A stretch of 64,000 nt of DNA from Asinibacterium sp. OR53. GTDB lineage: Bacteria; Bacteroidota; Bacteroidia; Chitinophagales; Chitinophagaceae. A program made the position numbers and the translations under genes. The stretch is taken from positions 1,882,501-1,946,500 of the forward strand of contig NZ_KI911562.1 of assembly GCF_000515315.1 (NCBI RefSeq), in the 5' to 3' direction. The first letter of the stretch is position 1. Each line of letters begins with the position of its first letter. This document shows positions 25,181 through 34,610 of this stretch, in pieces. The notes beneath the pieces are model-generated. The model saw only the letters and a list, made by a program, of their open reading frames with translations, had not been told where the DNA came from and did no database searches.

Positions 25181-25696
25181 TTATTTGGCATTAAGGAAAG
25201 CCTTCAATTCTACGGCATCATTGGGTTTCATTTTGCCGGCCAGGATCAGGCGGATTTGTCTTCTTCGGAGAGCGCCATCGTATAGCAGCTTTTCTTCATC
25301 TGTTTCGGGGGTCAGGGAAGATACCTGGCGGGGCTTCCCATTGGGGTCGAGGGCTACGAAAGTGAAGAATGCTTCATTGCTTTCGTATTTATACTGATGG
25401 AGGAGGTCTTCTCCCCATACTTTGAGGTGTATTTCCATGGAAGTGTTGAAAGCCCTGCAAACTTTGGCTTCAATATGCACTACATTGCCCAGTTTGATGG
25501 GGTTTTTAAAGCTCAGGTTGTCAACCGAAGCGGTCATGCTGGGCGCATTGCAATGTTTGCCTGCGGCTATTCCGGCGGCAATGTCCATCCAGTACATCAG
25601 CCGTCCCCCCATGAGGTTTCCAAAAGTATTGGTATCGTTGGGCAATACCAACTCGTTCATAGCGGTGAAACTTTCTGAGGGCGTTTTAACTTCCAT
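25181..25696 (-). CDS. Hotdog-fold acyl-CoA thioesterase
   Basis: A 171-residue single hotdog domain of the YciA/BACH family. Typical features are NTFGNLMGGRLMYWMDIAAGIAAGKHC near the N-terminus and VDNLSFKNPIKLGNVVHIEAKV. It hydrolyses acyl-CoA esters to free acid and CoA in the cytoplasm, and chain preference is not readable. It has its own exact -7 promoter element 17 bases upstream of the ATG and is followed by the kinase operon on the same strand. Confidence 0.9.
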   Translation of the reverse strand: MEVKTPSESFTAMNELVLPNDTNTFGNLMGGRLMYWMDIAAGIAAGKHCNAPSMTASVDNLSFKNPIKLGNVVHIEAKVCRAFNTSMEIHLKVWGEDLLHQYKYESNEAFFTFVALDPNGKPRQVSSLTPETDEEKLLYDGALRRRQIRLILAGKMKPNDAVELKAFLNAK

Positions 25697-25712
25697 GGGA
25701 ATGATTTGACCG

Positions 25713-25720
25713 CAAAGATA
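25713..25720 (-). promoter_or_regulatory. -7 element of the thioesterase gene
   Basis: Minus-strand TATCTTTG is an exact TAnnTTTG match in the 44-base gap between the thioesterase and the epimerase genes, so the thioesterase can be transcribed separately. Confidence 0.5.
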
Positions 25721-25740
25721 AGAGAGTTAGGAGTTAAGCC

Positions 25741-26838
25741 TTACACGATTACCGATTCGAGGCCTGCCAGGTAGGTGGCATCTACATCAGCGCCGATGCC
25801 GGGTGTTTCAGGCAACAGCAATTGCATACCCTGATAGCTAACGCCACCGGTAACGGGGTCGGTCAGGTGGCCCAGCAGGCATGTATCGAGGTCATAAAAC
25901 CGGATATTATCGTGCGCCATGGCAAAATGCACTTTGGCAGTGAGGGCCAGCCGGCTTTCCAGCATACCGCCTAACATGCAGCTGATACCATTGCTTTCAG
26001 CTACCCGGTTGATCTGCCTGGCTTCCTGTATGCCGCCGCTTTTGGCGAATTTGATATTGATATAGTGGCAGGCCTTATTGCGTATGAGCCGCTCGGCATC
26101 GTGATGAGTGAAAACGCTTTCGTCGGCCATAATGGGAATGGGTGAACGGCGGCATAATTCCGGCAGCCATTCATCATTCCATTTGCGCATGGGCTGCTCG
26201 CAAAATTCAATACCGTACCCGGACAGGGCAGTGAGGATGTTAAGGGCTTCTTCATAACTCCATCCCTGGTTGGCATCGATGCGCAACCGGATGTCTCCGC
26301 CAATAGATTGCCGGATCTGCCTGATCCTTTCTATATCAGTGGCGGGGTCTTTGCCCAGCTTTACCTTGATGATGTTCACGCCTTCGGCTTTGAAAGCAAG
26401 CGCCTGTTCCGCCATTTTTTCGGGCGTGTCGATGCCGATGGTAAGATCGGATTCGATGGACTTTTGTTTTCCCCCGAGGAAGCGGTACAGGGGCACGCCG
26501 GACGCTTTAGCAGCAATATCATGCAGGGCCAGGTCGAACGCACTTTTAGCTGTATAGTTGCCGGCAGTGAAAAGATCCAGTTCCTGCATCCGGTCACTGA
26601 TGGCAAGGGCCGACTTATCTTTCCATAGCATTGCAAAATCTTTGGCCATTTCAAAGCAGGTGGCCTGTGTTTCACCGGCGATCATGGGAAAAGCGGAACA
26701 TTCGCCCACACCGCTTATCCCTTCGCTCGTATGGATGCGGATGAACAGGTTCTGTGCCGAACGCATGGTGCCGGTTGCAATGGTAAAGGGCACCATGGGA
26801 ATGGAGTATTTGTAAATTTCCGTTCGTGTAATAAGCAT
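25741..26838 (-). CDS. Dipeptide epimerase (enolase superfamily)
   Basis: A 365-residue enolase-superfamily enzyme of the muconate-lactonising/L-Ala-D/L-Glu epimerase group. A capping domain (1-130) precedes a TIM barrel. Catalytic residues are visible: the KVK motif at 158-160, metal ligands Asp188 (RIDANQGW), Glu214 (CEQPM) and Asp239 (MADES), and the second base in NIKFAKSGGI at 261-270. This set fits epimerisation of murein-derived dipeptides, although substrate specificity in this group varies. It is divergent from proline dehydrogenase. Both genes deal with amino-acid or peptide recovery. Confidence 0.85.
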   Translation of the reverse strand: MLITRTEIYKYSIPMVPFTIATGTMRSAQNLFIRIHTSEGISGVGECSAFPMIAGETQATCFEMAKDFAMLWKDKSALAISDRMQELDLFTAGNYTAKSAFDLALHDIAAKASGVPLYRFLGGKQKSIESDLTIGIDTPEKMAEQALAFKAEGVNIIKVKLGKDPATDIERIRQIRQSIGGDIRLRIDANQGWSYEEALNILTALSGYGIEFCEQPMRKWNDEWLPELCRRSPIPIMADESVFTHHDAERLIRNKACHYINIKFAKSGGIQEARQINRVAESNGISCMLGGMLESRLALTAKVHFAMAHDNIRFYDLDTCLLGHLTDPVTGGVSYQGMQLLLPETPGIGADVDATYLAGLESVIV

Positions 26839-26922
26839 CTGCGAATTTGCGGATTTTTTCCCAAAAGCTTTTTTACTTAGCAGGAAGCATCCGATATTCG
26901 TGCTCGAATGACAAATTGGAAA

Positions 26923-28110
26923 ATGAGTATATCCTTTGATAATACCGAAAATGCATTCGCATACAAGAGCGATAAGGACCTGAAAGGAGCCAGGTTTTTA
27001 TTCAATACCATGGGTTATCCCTGGTTTGTGCAAGTGGGTACCCGTCTTACCCCTTTTATCATGAGAACCGGCCTGCCGGTGCATGGGCTCATACGCAAGA
27101 CCATTTTCAAACAGTTTGTGGGCGGAGAGACCCTGGAAGAGACGGCCACTGTAGGTGAAACATTGGGCAAATATGGCGTGGATGTGATCCTGGATTATGG
27201 TGTGGAAGGCAAAGATGGAGAAGCAAGTTTCGATCATGCCACCGATGAATTCATACGGGTGATCAATTATGCAGCTACACAAAAGAATATCCCCTTTATC
27301 AGCGTTAAGATCACCGGCCTGGCACGTTTCAAACTCCTGCAAACGCTGAATGAGGCGCCACGCCTGCGTAGCGGCATTCATGATCATGAAGCGGAGATCA
27401 ACGAGTGGGACAGGGTAAGGGAGAGAATGTACGCCATCTGTGAGGTAGCTGCAGAAAAAAATATCGGTGTACTGGTAGATGCGGAAGAAAGCTGGATACA
27501 GGACCCGATTGACCGGCTTACCATGGAGATGATGGAAATCTTCAATAAGGATAAAGTCATTGTTTACAATACACTGCAGTTGTACCGCCACGACCGATTG
27601 CATTTTCTTAATATCTCCCAACAGATCGCTAAAGAAAAAGGATTCAAGCTGGGTATGAAACTGGTGCGGGGTGCTTATATGGAAAAAGAACGGGCGCGTG
27701 CAGCAGAGAGAGGTTATCCTTCACCCATACAACCCGACAAAGACAGTACCGACAGGGATTATAACCTGGCGTTAAAATATTGCATCGAACACCTGGAAGA
27801 GATTGCTATCATTGTGGCCACCCACAATGAAGCCAGTTGTCTGTATGTAGTGCAATTGCTGAACGAAAAAGGCATTTCCCATCAGCATCCGCATGTTCAT
27901 TTTTCGCAACTGTACGGCATGAGTGATAACATCACGTTCAACCTCGCCAAAGACGGACTGCGTGTAAGCAAATACCTGCCTTTTGGTCCCATTCGTGATG
28001 TGATCCCCTACCTTATGCGCCGGGCCCAGGAAAACAGCAGTGTAAGCGGACAAACAGGCCGTGAGCTGGGATTGATCAAAAAAGAACTCCTGCGGCGTAA
28101 ACAGGCTTAA
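26923..28110 (+). CDS. Proline dehydrogenase
   Basis: A 395-residue FAD-dependent proline dehydrogenase of the stand-alone (monofunctional) type. It has a TIM barrel with motifs [30 protein letters not shown] and the C-terminal [19 protein letters not shown], which holds the paired arginines that bind proline. It oxidises proline to pyrroline-5-carboxylate. The partner P5C dehydrogenase is not in this window. The start [12 protein letters not shown] is preferred, and an ATG 15 bases earlier adds only MTNWK. Confidence 0.93.
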   Translation: MSISFDNTENAFAYKSDKDLKGARFLFNTMGYPWFVQVGTRLTPFIMRTGLPVHGLIRKTIFKQFVGGETLEETATVGETLGKYGVDVILDYGVEGKDGEASFDHATDEFIRVINYAATQKNIPFISVKITGLARFKLLQTLNEAPRLRSGIHDHEAEINEWDRVRERMYAICEVAAEKNIGVLVDAEESWIQDPIDRLTMEMMEIFNKDKVIVYNTLQLYRHDRLHFLNISQQIAKEKGFKLGMKLVRGAYMEKERARAAERGYPSPIQPDKDSTDRDYNLALKYCIEHLEEIAIIVATHNEASCLYVVQLLNEKGISHQHPHVHFSQLYGMSDNITFNLAKDGLRVSKYLPFGPIRDVIPYLMRRAQENSSVSGQTGRELGLIKKELLRRKQA

Positions 28111-28177
28111 ACGGGTTCTCCCCAGGCTGTTCAAATCATTCTTTTTATCATCACCAACAGTGGCGTACTTTGCAGGC

Positions 28178-28972
28178 ATGCAACAATACCTTCAATTACT
28201 CCAACATATATTGGATCATGGTCATGCGAAGACCGATCGCACCGGTACCGGCACGATCAGTTGTTTCGGTTACCAGATGCGCTTCAACTTACAGGAAGGG
28301 TTTCCGTTGGTGACCACTAAGAAGCTGCACCTCAAAAGCATTATTTATGAGTTGTTGTGGTTCCTGAAAGGGGAGACCAACATACATTATCTGAATGAGC
28401 ACGGGGTGAATATCTGGAATGAATGGGCAGATGCCGAGGGGAACCTGGGGCCGGTGTATGGCAAGCAATGGCGCAGTTGGGAAGGGACCGATGGCCAAAC
28501 GATTGACCAGATCAGTGATGTGGTGGCGCAGATCAAAAAAAATCCCGATAGCCGGCGCCTGATCGTCAGCGCCTGGAATGTGGCCGACCTGCCCAAAATG
28601 GCGTTGATGCCTTGTCATAATATGTTCCAGTTTTATGTGGCCGACGGTAAACTCAGTTGCCAGTTATACCAGCGCAGCGCCGATGTGTTCCTGGGCGTGC
28701 CTTTCAATATCGCATCATATGCTTTGCTTACTATGATGATGGCGCAGGCAACAGGGTTGCAGTACGGAGATTTTGTACACAGCTTCGGCGATGTGCACCT
28801 GTACAACAACCATATTGAACAGGCTAAGCTTCAGTTGAGCCGCAAACCTTATCCATTGCCGGTGATGAAACTGAACCCGGAGGTGAAAGACATTTTTGGT
28901 TTCCGTTACGAAGATTTTACATTGGAGAACTACCAGTTCCATCCGCATATCAAGGCACCGGTAGCGGTATAG
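28178..28972 (+). CDS. thyA: Thymidylate synthase
   Basis: A 264-residue protein, exactly the Escherichia coli ThyA length. The catalytic Cys is in [13 protein letters not shown]. The dUMP-binding region is [22 protein letters not shown] and the C-terminus is KAPVAV. It methylates dUMP using methylene-tetrahydrofolate and releases dihydrofolate. The ATG giving MQQYLQLL is used, since an upstream GTG would add six residues. It opens a same-strand run thyA-folA-methyltransferase-pntAA-pntAB-pntB. Confidence 0.98.
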   Translation: MQQYLQLLQHILDHGHAKTDRTGTGTISCFGYQMRFNLQEGFPLVTTKKLHLKSIIYELLWFLKGETNIHYLNEHGVNIWNEWADAEGNLGPVYGKQWRSWEGTDGQTIDQISDVVAQIKKNPDSRRLIVSAWNVADLPKMALMPCHNMFQFYVADGKLSCQLYQRSADVFLGVPFNIASYALLTMMMAQATGLQYGDFVHSFGDVHLYNNHIEQAKLQLSRKPYPLPVMKLNPEVKDIFGFRYEDFTLENYQFHPHIKAPVAV

Positions 28973-28988
28973 ATTTAAAACAGATGGC

Positions 28989-29483
28989 ATGATCATTTCT
29001 CTTGTTGTAGCAGCGGCAGCAAACAATGTAATCGGTAGGGATAACCGGTTGCTCTGGCACCTGCCCAATGACCTGAAATTTTTTCGCGACACTACCTGGG
29101 CGATGCCGGTAGTGATGGGTAGGAAAACCTTTGAGTCCTTATCAGGCAAGGCTTTGAAAGGAAGGATGAATATTGTGATCACAAGACAAAGTGGTTGGAC
29201 GGCAGCAGGCGTTTCCGTAGCACACGACCTCGATGAAGCCATCGCGTTGGCTGCCAAAGCAAATTATGAGGAGCTGTTTGTGATCGGTGGCGGCGAAATT
29301 TATCGTGAGGCGATGGACAGGGCAGATCGTATTTATCTTACCAGGGTAAACACTGAAATAGCGGGGGATACTTTTTTCCCGGTAATAGCCGAACAACAAT
29401 GGGAGCTGGCATCCGAAGAACGGATGGAAGCCGATGCCAAACATGCATACGCCTACAGCTTTCAATTATGGAAAAGAAAATGA
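28989..29483 (+). CDS. folA: Dihydrofolate reductase
   Basis: A 164-residue DHFR. The N-terminus IISLVVAAAANNVIGRDNRLLWHLPNDLK holds the Met20-loop segment. GRKTFES and VIGGGEIYREAM are the NADPH-binding motifs. It reduces the dihydrofolate made by ThyA, encoded 16 bases upstream. The next gene starts 13 bases later. Confidence 0.98.
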   Translation: MIISLVVAAAANNVIGRDNRLLWHLPNDLKFFRDTTWAMPVVMGRKTFESLSGKALKGRMNIVITRQSGWTAAGVSVAHDLDEAIALAAKANYEELFVIGGGEIYREAMDRADRIYLTRVNTEIAGDTFFPVIAEQQWELASEERMEADAKHAYAYSFQLWKRK

Positions 29484-29496
29484 CAAAACGGTTTGT

Positions 29497-30294
29497 ATGT
29501 ATTCTCCCCTGCAGCTAGGCATCAAATACCTGAAATATTATGCAACAGCATCCAATGGAAAGGGGCATGGGGTGCATTCGCCTTTTGTATTTGAATTCAT
29601 CACCCAGGTGCTGAACGACGACCGGCAATTTTATGCCTATCAACCGATAGAGAACCTGCGCAAGTTATTGCTGGCCGATACCAGAACGGTTGCTGTAAAA
29701 GACCTGGGAGCAGGGTCACGTGTAGAAAAAACACAAAGCCGGTTGGTGAAACAGATAGCGCATTCATCGCTCAAACCCGCACGCTTCAGCCAGTTGCTGT
29801 TTCGCATGGTGGATTTTTACCAGCCACGCATTGTGCTGGAAATGGGTACTTCCCTGGGCGTTACCACTGCTTATCTTGCTGCTGCTGGCAACAATGCACG
29901 GATCATTACAATGGAAGGAGCCGGAGAAGTGGCTGCGCTCGCAAAAAAGAATTTTGAAAAATTGCAGATCAGTAATGTAGAAATGCTGGAAGGTAATTTC
30001 GATGATACCCTGCCCGGCTTGCTGGACCGTGAAAAGCGACTTGATTTTGTATTCATTGACGGCAATCACCGTTACGAACCCACGGTGCGTTATTTTCACC
30101 AACTCTTGCCGGCCTTACATGAATACAGTATACTGGTTTTTGACGATATACACTGGAGCAAAGAGATGGATCAGGCATGGAATGATATCTGCAAACACGA
30201 AGCGGTCAACCTGACGATCGACCTGTTTTTCATCGGGTTGGTTTTTTTCAGGAAAGAGAACAAGGAAAAGCAACATTTTAGCATTCGTTTTTGA
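29497..30294 (+). CDS. Class I SAM-dependent methyltransferase
   Basis: A 265-residue protein with a Rossmann methyltransferase core. The SAM motif is VLEMGTSLGVTTAYLA (about 108-123). An acidic residue follows in IITMEGAGE, and FVFIDGNHRYEPT and LVFDDIHWSKEMD resemble the O-methyltransferase family 3. The N-terminal 95 residues contain a GHGVHSPFVFEF segment typical of a Bacteroidota-specific group. The substrate is unknown. The start MYSPLQLG is used because upstream ATGs lie inside folA. Confidence 0.85.
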   Translation: MYSPLQLGIKYLKYYATASNGKGHGVHSPFVFEFITQVLNDDRQFYAYQPIENLRKLLLADTRTVAVKDLGAGSRVEKTQSRLVKQIAHSSLKPARFSQLLFRMVDFYQPRIVLEMGTSLGVTTAYLAAAGNNARIITMEGAGEVAALAKKNFEKLQISNVEMLEGNFDDTLPGLLDREKRLDFVFIDGNHRYEPTVRYFHQLLPALHEYSILVFDDIHWSKEMDQAWNDICKHEAVNLTIDLFFIGLVFFRKENKEKQHFSIRF

Positions 30295-30326
30295 TATCTG
30301 AACGAAAAAAAGCATAATTTGAATCC

Positions 30327-31463
30327 ATGATTGTTGGAATACTGAAAGAGCAGCATGGCGACAAGCGAGTTTCTCTCTTACCTGAACAGGCACAGGCATT
30401 GGCAGCAAAAAAAGTGCAGGTAATGGTTGAGTCTAATGCAGGCGCTGCTGCCTTCGCTTCCGACGATGCGTATCGTGCCGTACATATTCCAACAGTATCG
30501 CGAAAAGAGTTATTACAACAGAGCGATGTACTCCTTTCCATTCATCCGTTAAGCACCACAGACCTGGAACTGATCAAACCGCATGCTGTTGTCATTGGTG
30601 TTTTTCAACCCCTGTTTAACCATGCGTTGATGAAAGAATGGGCACATCGTTCGCTCACTACATTCAGCCTCGATATGATTCCCCGCACCACGCGTGCACA
30701 AAGCATGGATGTGTTGAGCAGCCAGGCGAATATTGCCGGCTACCGCTCTGTATTGCTGGCGGCCACTTTGTTTCCCCGTTATTTTCCCATGTTCATGACG
30801 GCGGCGGGCAGCATCGCGCCGGCCAAGGTATTGATATTGGGAGCCGGTGTGGCAGGATTGCAGGCCATTGCTACAGCGCGTAGACTCGGAGCAGTAGTTG
30901 AAGTTTCGGATACCAGACCCGCAGTAAAAGAAGAAGTGATGAGCCTTGGGGCCAAATTTATAGAAGTGGATGGAGCGGCCGATGCTTCCAAAGCAGGGGG
31001 CTATGCAGTAGAACAGACAGAAGAATATAAACAGAAACAACAGGAGCGGTTGGCTGCTTCGGTTGCCAAGTCCGATATTATCATCACAACAGCACAGATA
31101 CCGGGGAAAAAAGCGCCCTTGCTGATCTCGGAAGCAATGCTGGATACCATGAAACCCGGCAGCGTGATCATAGACCTGGCTGCTTCCACCGGGGGAAATG
31201 TATTCGCTACCCGTAACAACGAAACAGTGCAACGCAACGGCGTTACCATTGTTGGCAACAGCAACCTGGCAGCCGATATGCCCTTCGATGCAAGCAAACT
31301 CTATGGAAAGAACGTACTGAACTTTTTACAACTGATTACTGGTGCCGATGCGGGACTCCAACTGAATTTTGATGATGATATTGTAAAAGGAAGCTGCATC
31401 ACACACGGAGGTAATATCGTGCATGAAAGAGTGGAACAATTGGTAGGTTCATCATACGCATAA
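30327..31463 (+). CDS. pntAA: NAD(P) transhydrogenase alpha-1 subunit
   Basis: A 378-residue domain I (NAD(H)-binding) subunit. It resembles alanine dehydrogenase, with the Rossmann motif LILGAGVAGLQAIATARRLGA and the mobile loop TARSMDVLSSQANIAGYR-type segment (TRAQSMDVLSSQANIAGYR). Together with the next two genes it forms the three-polypeptide proton-translocating transhydrogenase, which moves hydride from NADH to NADP+ using the proton gradient. The three-subunit split is seen in Bacteroidota, alphaproteobacteria and others. Confidence 0.96.
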   Translation: MIVGILKEQHGDKRVSLLPEQAQALAAKKVQVMVESNAGAAAFASDDAYRAVHIPTVSRKELLQQSDVLLSIHPLSTTDLELIKPHAVVIGVFQPLFNHALMKEWAHRSLTTFSLDMIPRTTRAQSMDVLSSQANIAGYRSVLLAATLFPRYFPMFMTAAGSIAPAKVLILGAGVAGLQAIATARRLGAVVEVSDTRPAVKEEVMSLGAKFIEVDGAADASKAGGYAVEQTEEYKQKQQERLAASVAKSDIIITTAQIPGKKAPLLISEAMLDTMKPGSVIIDLAASTGGNVFATRNNETVQRNGVTIVGNSNLAADMPFDASKLYGKNVLNFLQLITGADAGLQLNFDDDIVKGSCITHGGNIVHERVEQLVGSSYA

Positions 31464-31472
31464 TATTGTTTT

Positions 31473-31781
31473 ATGGAAAGTTTTTTCGATTGGGTACACA
31501 ACAATCATGCGATCATCTACATCGTGATCTTATCTATTTTCCTGGGTATTGAAGTGATCGGACGCGTGCCGAGCGTATTACACACCCCTTTGATGAGCGG
31601 CGCCAACGCCATACACGGCGTGGTGATCATCGGCGCCATCATTGTGATGGGAAGGGTTGACCCCGATAATTACATTGCATTGATCATAGGTTTCCTGGCA
31701 GTGATTTTAGGAACGTTGAATGTGGTGGGAGGTTTTATGGTTACAGACAGGATGCTTGAAATGTTTAAGAAGAAAAAATAG
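31473..31781 (+). CDS. pntAB: NAD(P) transhydrogenase alpha-2 (membrane) subunit
   Basis: A 102-residue membrane protein with three hydrophobic helices (about 14-32, 44-62, 67-90), corresponding to the C-terminal membrane part of E. coli PntA. Motifs EVIGRVPSVLHTPLMSGANAIHG are characteristic. It lies 9 bases after pntAA and 2 bases before pntB. Confidence 0.96.
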   Translation: MESFFDWVHNNHAIIYIVILSIFLGIEVIGRVPSVLHTPLMSGANAIHGVVIIGAIIVMGRVDPDNYIALIIGFLAVILGTLNVVGGFMVTDRMLEMFKKKK

Positions 31782-31783
31782 CT

Positions 31784-33181
31784 ATGGGATTGAGCCTGCT
31801 TTCATTCATTTACCTGGTAGGGTCGGTAACTTTTATCCTGGGGTTGAAGATGTTATCGCATCCCGATACGGCCAGGAAAGGCAACCTGGTAGCCGCGGCC
31901 GGCATGACGCTGGCCATTATCGGCACCATCTTCTTGTATGAAGAAAATGGAGAACGGTTGCACAATCACCTATGGATATTCGGCGGATTGCTCATCGGCA
32001 GCATTATCGGATGGATAGCCGCAAAAAAAGTGAAGATGACGGCCATGCCCGAAATGGTCAGTCTTTTCAATGGAATGGGCGGCGCCTGCGCAGCACTGAT
32101 TTCCATTAATGAATATGGTCACCTCGTTGGTCGTGATGCAGCACAAGGAACCTTGCTTACTATTTTATTGGGACTGATCATAGGATCGGTATCTTTTGCC
32201 GGCAGCATCATTGCCTGGGGCAAGCTGAACGGGCGCATCAAAGATTTTGCTTTCAAAGGACAACAGATAGGCAATATCATATTGCTGTTGCTAACGCTGG
32301 CTGCGGCAGCATACCTGCTCTTCAACCTGAGCAACGATAATTATTGGTTGTTCTATATCATTTTTGTTGCAGCATTGGTATATGGTGTGATGTTTGTACT
32401 ACCCATCGGTGGAGCCGATATGCCGGTAGTGATCTCTTTATTGAACTCTTTCACCGGTGTGGCAGCTGCCTGTGGCGGATTCCTGTATAATAACCAGGTA
32501 ATGCTTACCGGAGGTATATTGGTAGGCGCTGCCGGTACCCTGCTTACGATACTCATGTGCAAAGCCATGAACCGCAGTCTTACCAATGTGCTCATCGGTT
32601 CTTTTGGTGGTAACAGTGCCGCTGCGGCAGCTACCAAAGGAGAACAAGGGAGCTACAAAGAAATATCCCTGTCAGATGCTGCTGTATGCATGAGCTATGC
32701 CAATAAAGTGATGATCGTGCCTGGTTACGGTCTTGCAGTGGCACAGGCGCAACATGTATGCCATGAACTGGAAAAATTACTGGAAGAAAAAGGAGTGGAA
32801 GTGAAATATGCCATTCACCCGGTAGCTGGAAGGATGCCCGGACACATGAACGTATTGTTGGCGGAAGCCGATGTGAGTTATGATAAACTGCTTGAAATGG
32901 AGCAGGCGAATGACGAATTCAAAACCGCCGATGTAGTGTTGGTATTAGGCGCCAATGATGTAGTCAATCCTGCCGCTAAATCAGATCCTGCGTCTCCTAT
33001 TTACGGAATGCCCATATTGGAAGTAGAGCAGGCCAAAACGGTTATCGTGAACAAACGAAGCATGAAGCCCGGTTATGCCGGTATTGAAAACGCACTCTTC
33101 TTTCAACCCAAAACCTCGATGTTGTTTGGCGATGCCAAAGCGGCTTTGCAGAAACTGGTAGCCGAGATCAAGAATGCCTGA
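31784..33181 (+). CDS. pntB: NAD(P) transhydrogenase beta subunit
   Basis: A 465-residue protein. About nine membrane helices (1-270) are followed by the NADP(H)-binding domain III (about 290-465). Domain III motifs are VPGYGLAVAQAQH, HPVAGRMPGHMNVLLAEADV, LVLGANDVVNP and KRSMKPGYAGIEN. It completes the proton-translocating transhydrogenase that supplies NADPH, for example to the DHFR encoded upstream in the same run. Confidence 0.97.
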   Translation: MGLSLLSFIYLVGSVTFILGLKMLSHPDTARKGNLVAAAGMTLAIIGTIFLYEENGERLHNHLWIFGGLLIGSIIGWIAAKKVKMTAMPEMVSLFNGMGGACAALISINEYGHLVGRDAAQGTLLTILLGLIIGSVSFAGSIIAWGKLNGRIKDFAFKGQQIGNIILLLLTLAAAAYLLFNLSNDNYWLFYIIFVAALVYGVMFVLPIGGADMPVVISLLNSFTGVAAACGGFLYNNQVMLTGGILVGAAGTLLTILMCKAMNRSLTNVLIGSFGGNSAAAAATKGEQGSYKEISLSDAAVCMSYANKVMIVPGYGLAVAQAQHVCHELEKLLEEKGVEVKYAIHPVAGRMPGHMNVLLAEADVSYDKLLEMEQANDEFKTADVVLVLGANDVVNPAAKSDPASPIYGMPILEVEQAKTVIVNKRSMKPGYAGIENALFFQPKTSMLFGDAKAALQKLVAEIKNA

Positions 33182-33208
33182 CTTTCTATCATTGCGCCAT
33201 TTTCACAT

Positions 33209-33216
33209 TACATTTG
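33209..33216 (+). promoter_or_regulatory. -7 element of the rRNA methyltransferase gene
   Basis: TACATTTG matches TAnnTTTG exactly and ends only three bases before the ATG at 33220. The expected transcription start is therefore at or next to the start codon, which would make the mRNA leaderless. Confidence 0.45.
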
Positions 33217-33219
33217 TAG

Positions 33220-34581
33220 ATGACCCTTCCCCAGTCATTCCTGGATTCGCTGGAAAAAGCAAGAGGCTTCGACCGGGTTGCTTTTGAAGCAGCGCATACA
33301 GCCGGTGAACAGGTGACTTCTATCAGGCTGAATCCTTTCAAAAAGGAAAATAATGCTTCGTTACCCGAAGGAGTGCAGGTGCCCTGGTGTCCGCAAGGCC
33401 TGTACCTCGGGGAACGCCCTTCATTCACATTCGATCCAGCTTTTCATGCCGGTGCTTATTACGTACAGGAAGCCAGCAGCATGTTCATTTGGTGTGTATT
33501 GGAGCAGTTGATTGGCGGTAAAACGGCCGGGAAAAAAGTGCTGGACCTTTGTGCTGCGCCGGGAGGTAAAAGTACATTGCTCAGTACTTATTTTAAAGAC
33601 GGATTGCTCGTGGCCAATGAAGTGATCAAAACACGTGCGGCTGTGCTGGTGGAAAATATTACCAAATGGGGAACAACGCCTGTGGTTGTTACGAATAACG
33701 ACCCGGTACATTTTCAATCACTGCCTGCTTATTTTGATGTGATGATGGTGGATGCGCCTTGCAGTGGCAGCGGCCTTTTCCGGAAAGATCCTTCGGCTAT
33801 AGCAGAATGGGGTGAAGACAATGTACAGTTGTGTAGCCAGCGGCAACAAAGGATACTGGCCGATGTGCTGCCTGCACTCAAACAGGATGGTTTGCTCCTG
33901 TATTCTACCTGTTCTTATTCGGTGGAAGAAGATGAAGCGATTGCCGATTGGCTCGTTGATGAAATGGGCATGGAATCTGTGCAAATGCAACTACCGGCAG
34001 TATGGGGTATCGTAGAAACAAGTTCTCCCCAGCATCAGGCAAAGGGCTATCGTTTTTATCCCGATAAAATAAAAGGAGAAGGTTTTTTTATAAGTGTATT
34101 CCGGCAAAAGAAAGATATCGTTGGCGCAGGAAAGAAACAAAAGGAGCCGCCTTTACCCCAACCATCCCGGCAAGAGATGCAAATGCTGCAGGCATTCATG
34201 CCGGACCTGGCCGATATTGTTTTTTTCAAGCAGGCAGATGCCGTTCGTTGTATATCCGAGGCGTGGTGGCAGGATCTGAAACTGTTGGCCGGTCAGTTGT
34301 ATATTAAAAAAGCAGGAACAGAACTGGGCAGTATCAAAGGGCGTGATATCGTTCCATCGCATGAACTGGCATTAAGTTTGTTACCCATCGATCATTTCCC
34401 GGCTATTGATTTACCAAGGGAAGAGGCTTTACAATACCTCCGCCGGAAAGAGTTCCGGACAGATGCCAAACATGGATGGAACATAATAAGATATGACCAT
34501 TTACCGTTAGGATGGGTGAAAATATTGCCGAACCGCATCAATAATTACTACCCGGCAGCATGGAGAATATTAAAAGATTAG
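33220..34581 (+). CDS. rRNA m5C methyltransferase (NOL1/NOP2/Sun, RsmF-like)
   Basis: A 453-residue SAM-dependent RNA cytosine-5 methyltransferase. The SAM motif is VLDLCAAPGGKSTLLS. The two catalytic cysteines lie in motif IV DAPCSGSGLFRKDP and motif VI YSTCSYSVEEDEA. The C-terminal 150 residues (after about 300) carry a PUA-like/RsmF-type extension for RNA binding. Small-subunit rRNA is the likely target; the exact base is inferred. The LysM-protein gene starts 29 bases later. Confidence 0.92.
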   Translation: MTLPQSFLDSLEKARGFDRVAFEAAHTAGEQVTSIRLNPFKKENNASLPEGVQVPWCPQGLYLGERPSFTFDPAFHAGAYYVQEASSMFIWCVLEQLIGGKTAGKKVLDLCAAPGGKSTLLSTYFKDGLLVANEVIKTRAAVLVENITKWGTTPVVVTNNDPVHFQSLPAYFDVMMVDAPCSGSGLFRKDPSAIAEWGEDNVQLCSQRQQRILADVLPALKQDGLLLYSTCSYSVEEDEAIADWLVDEMGMESVQMQLPAVWGIVETSSPQHQAKGYRFYPDKIKGEGFFISVFRQKKDIVGAGKKQKEPPLPQPSRQEMQMLQAFMPDLADIVFFKQADAVRCISEAWWQDLKLLAGQLYIKKAGTELGSIKGRDIVPSHELALSLLPIDHFPAIDLPREEALQYLRRKEFRTDAKHGWNIIRYDHLPLGWVKILPNRINNYYPAAWRILKD

Positions 34582-34610
34582 ATTTGCAACATTGCAATCC
34601 ACAGAAACGT

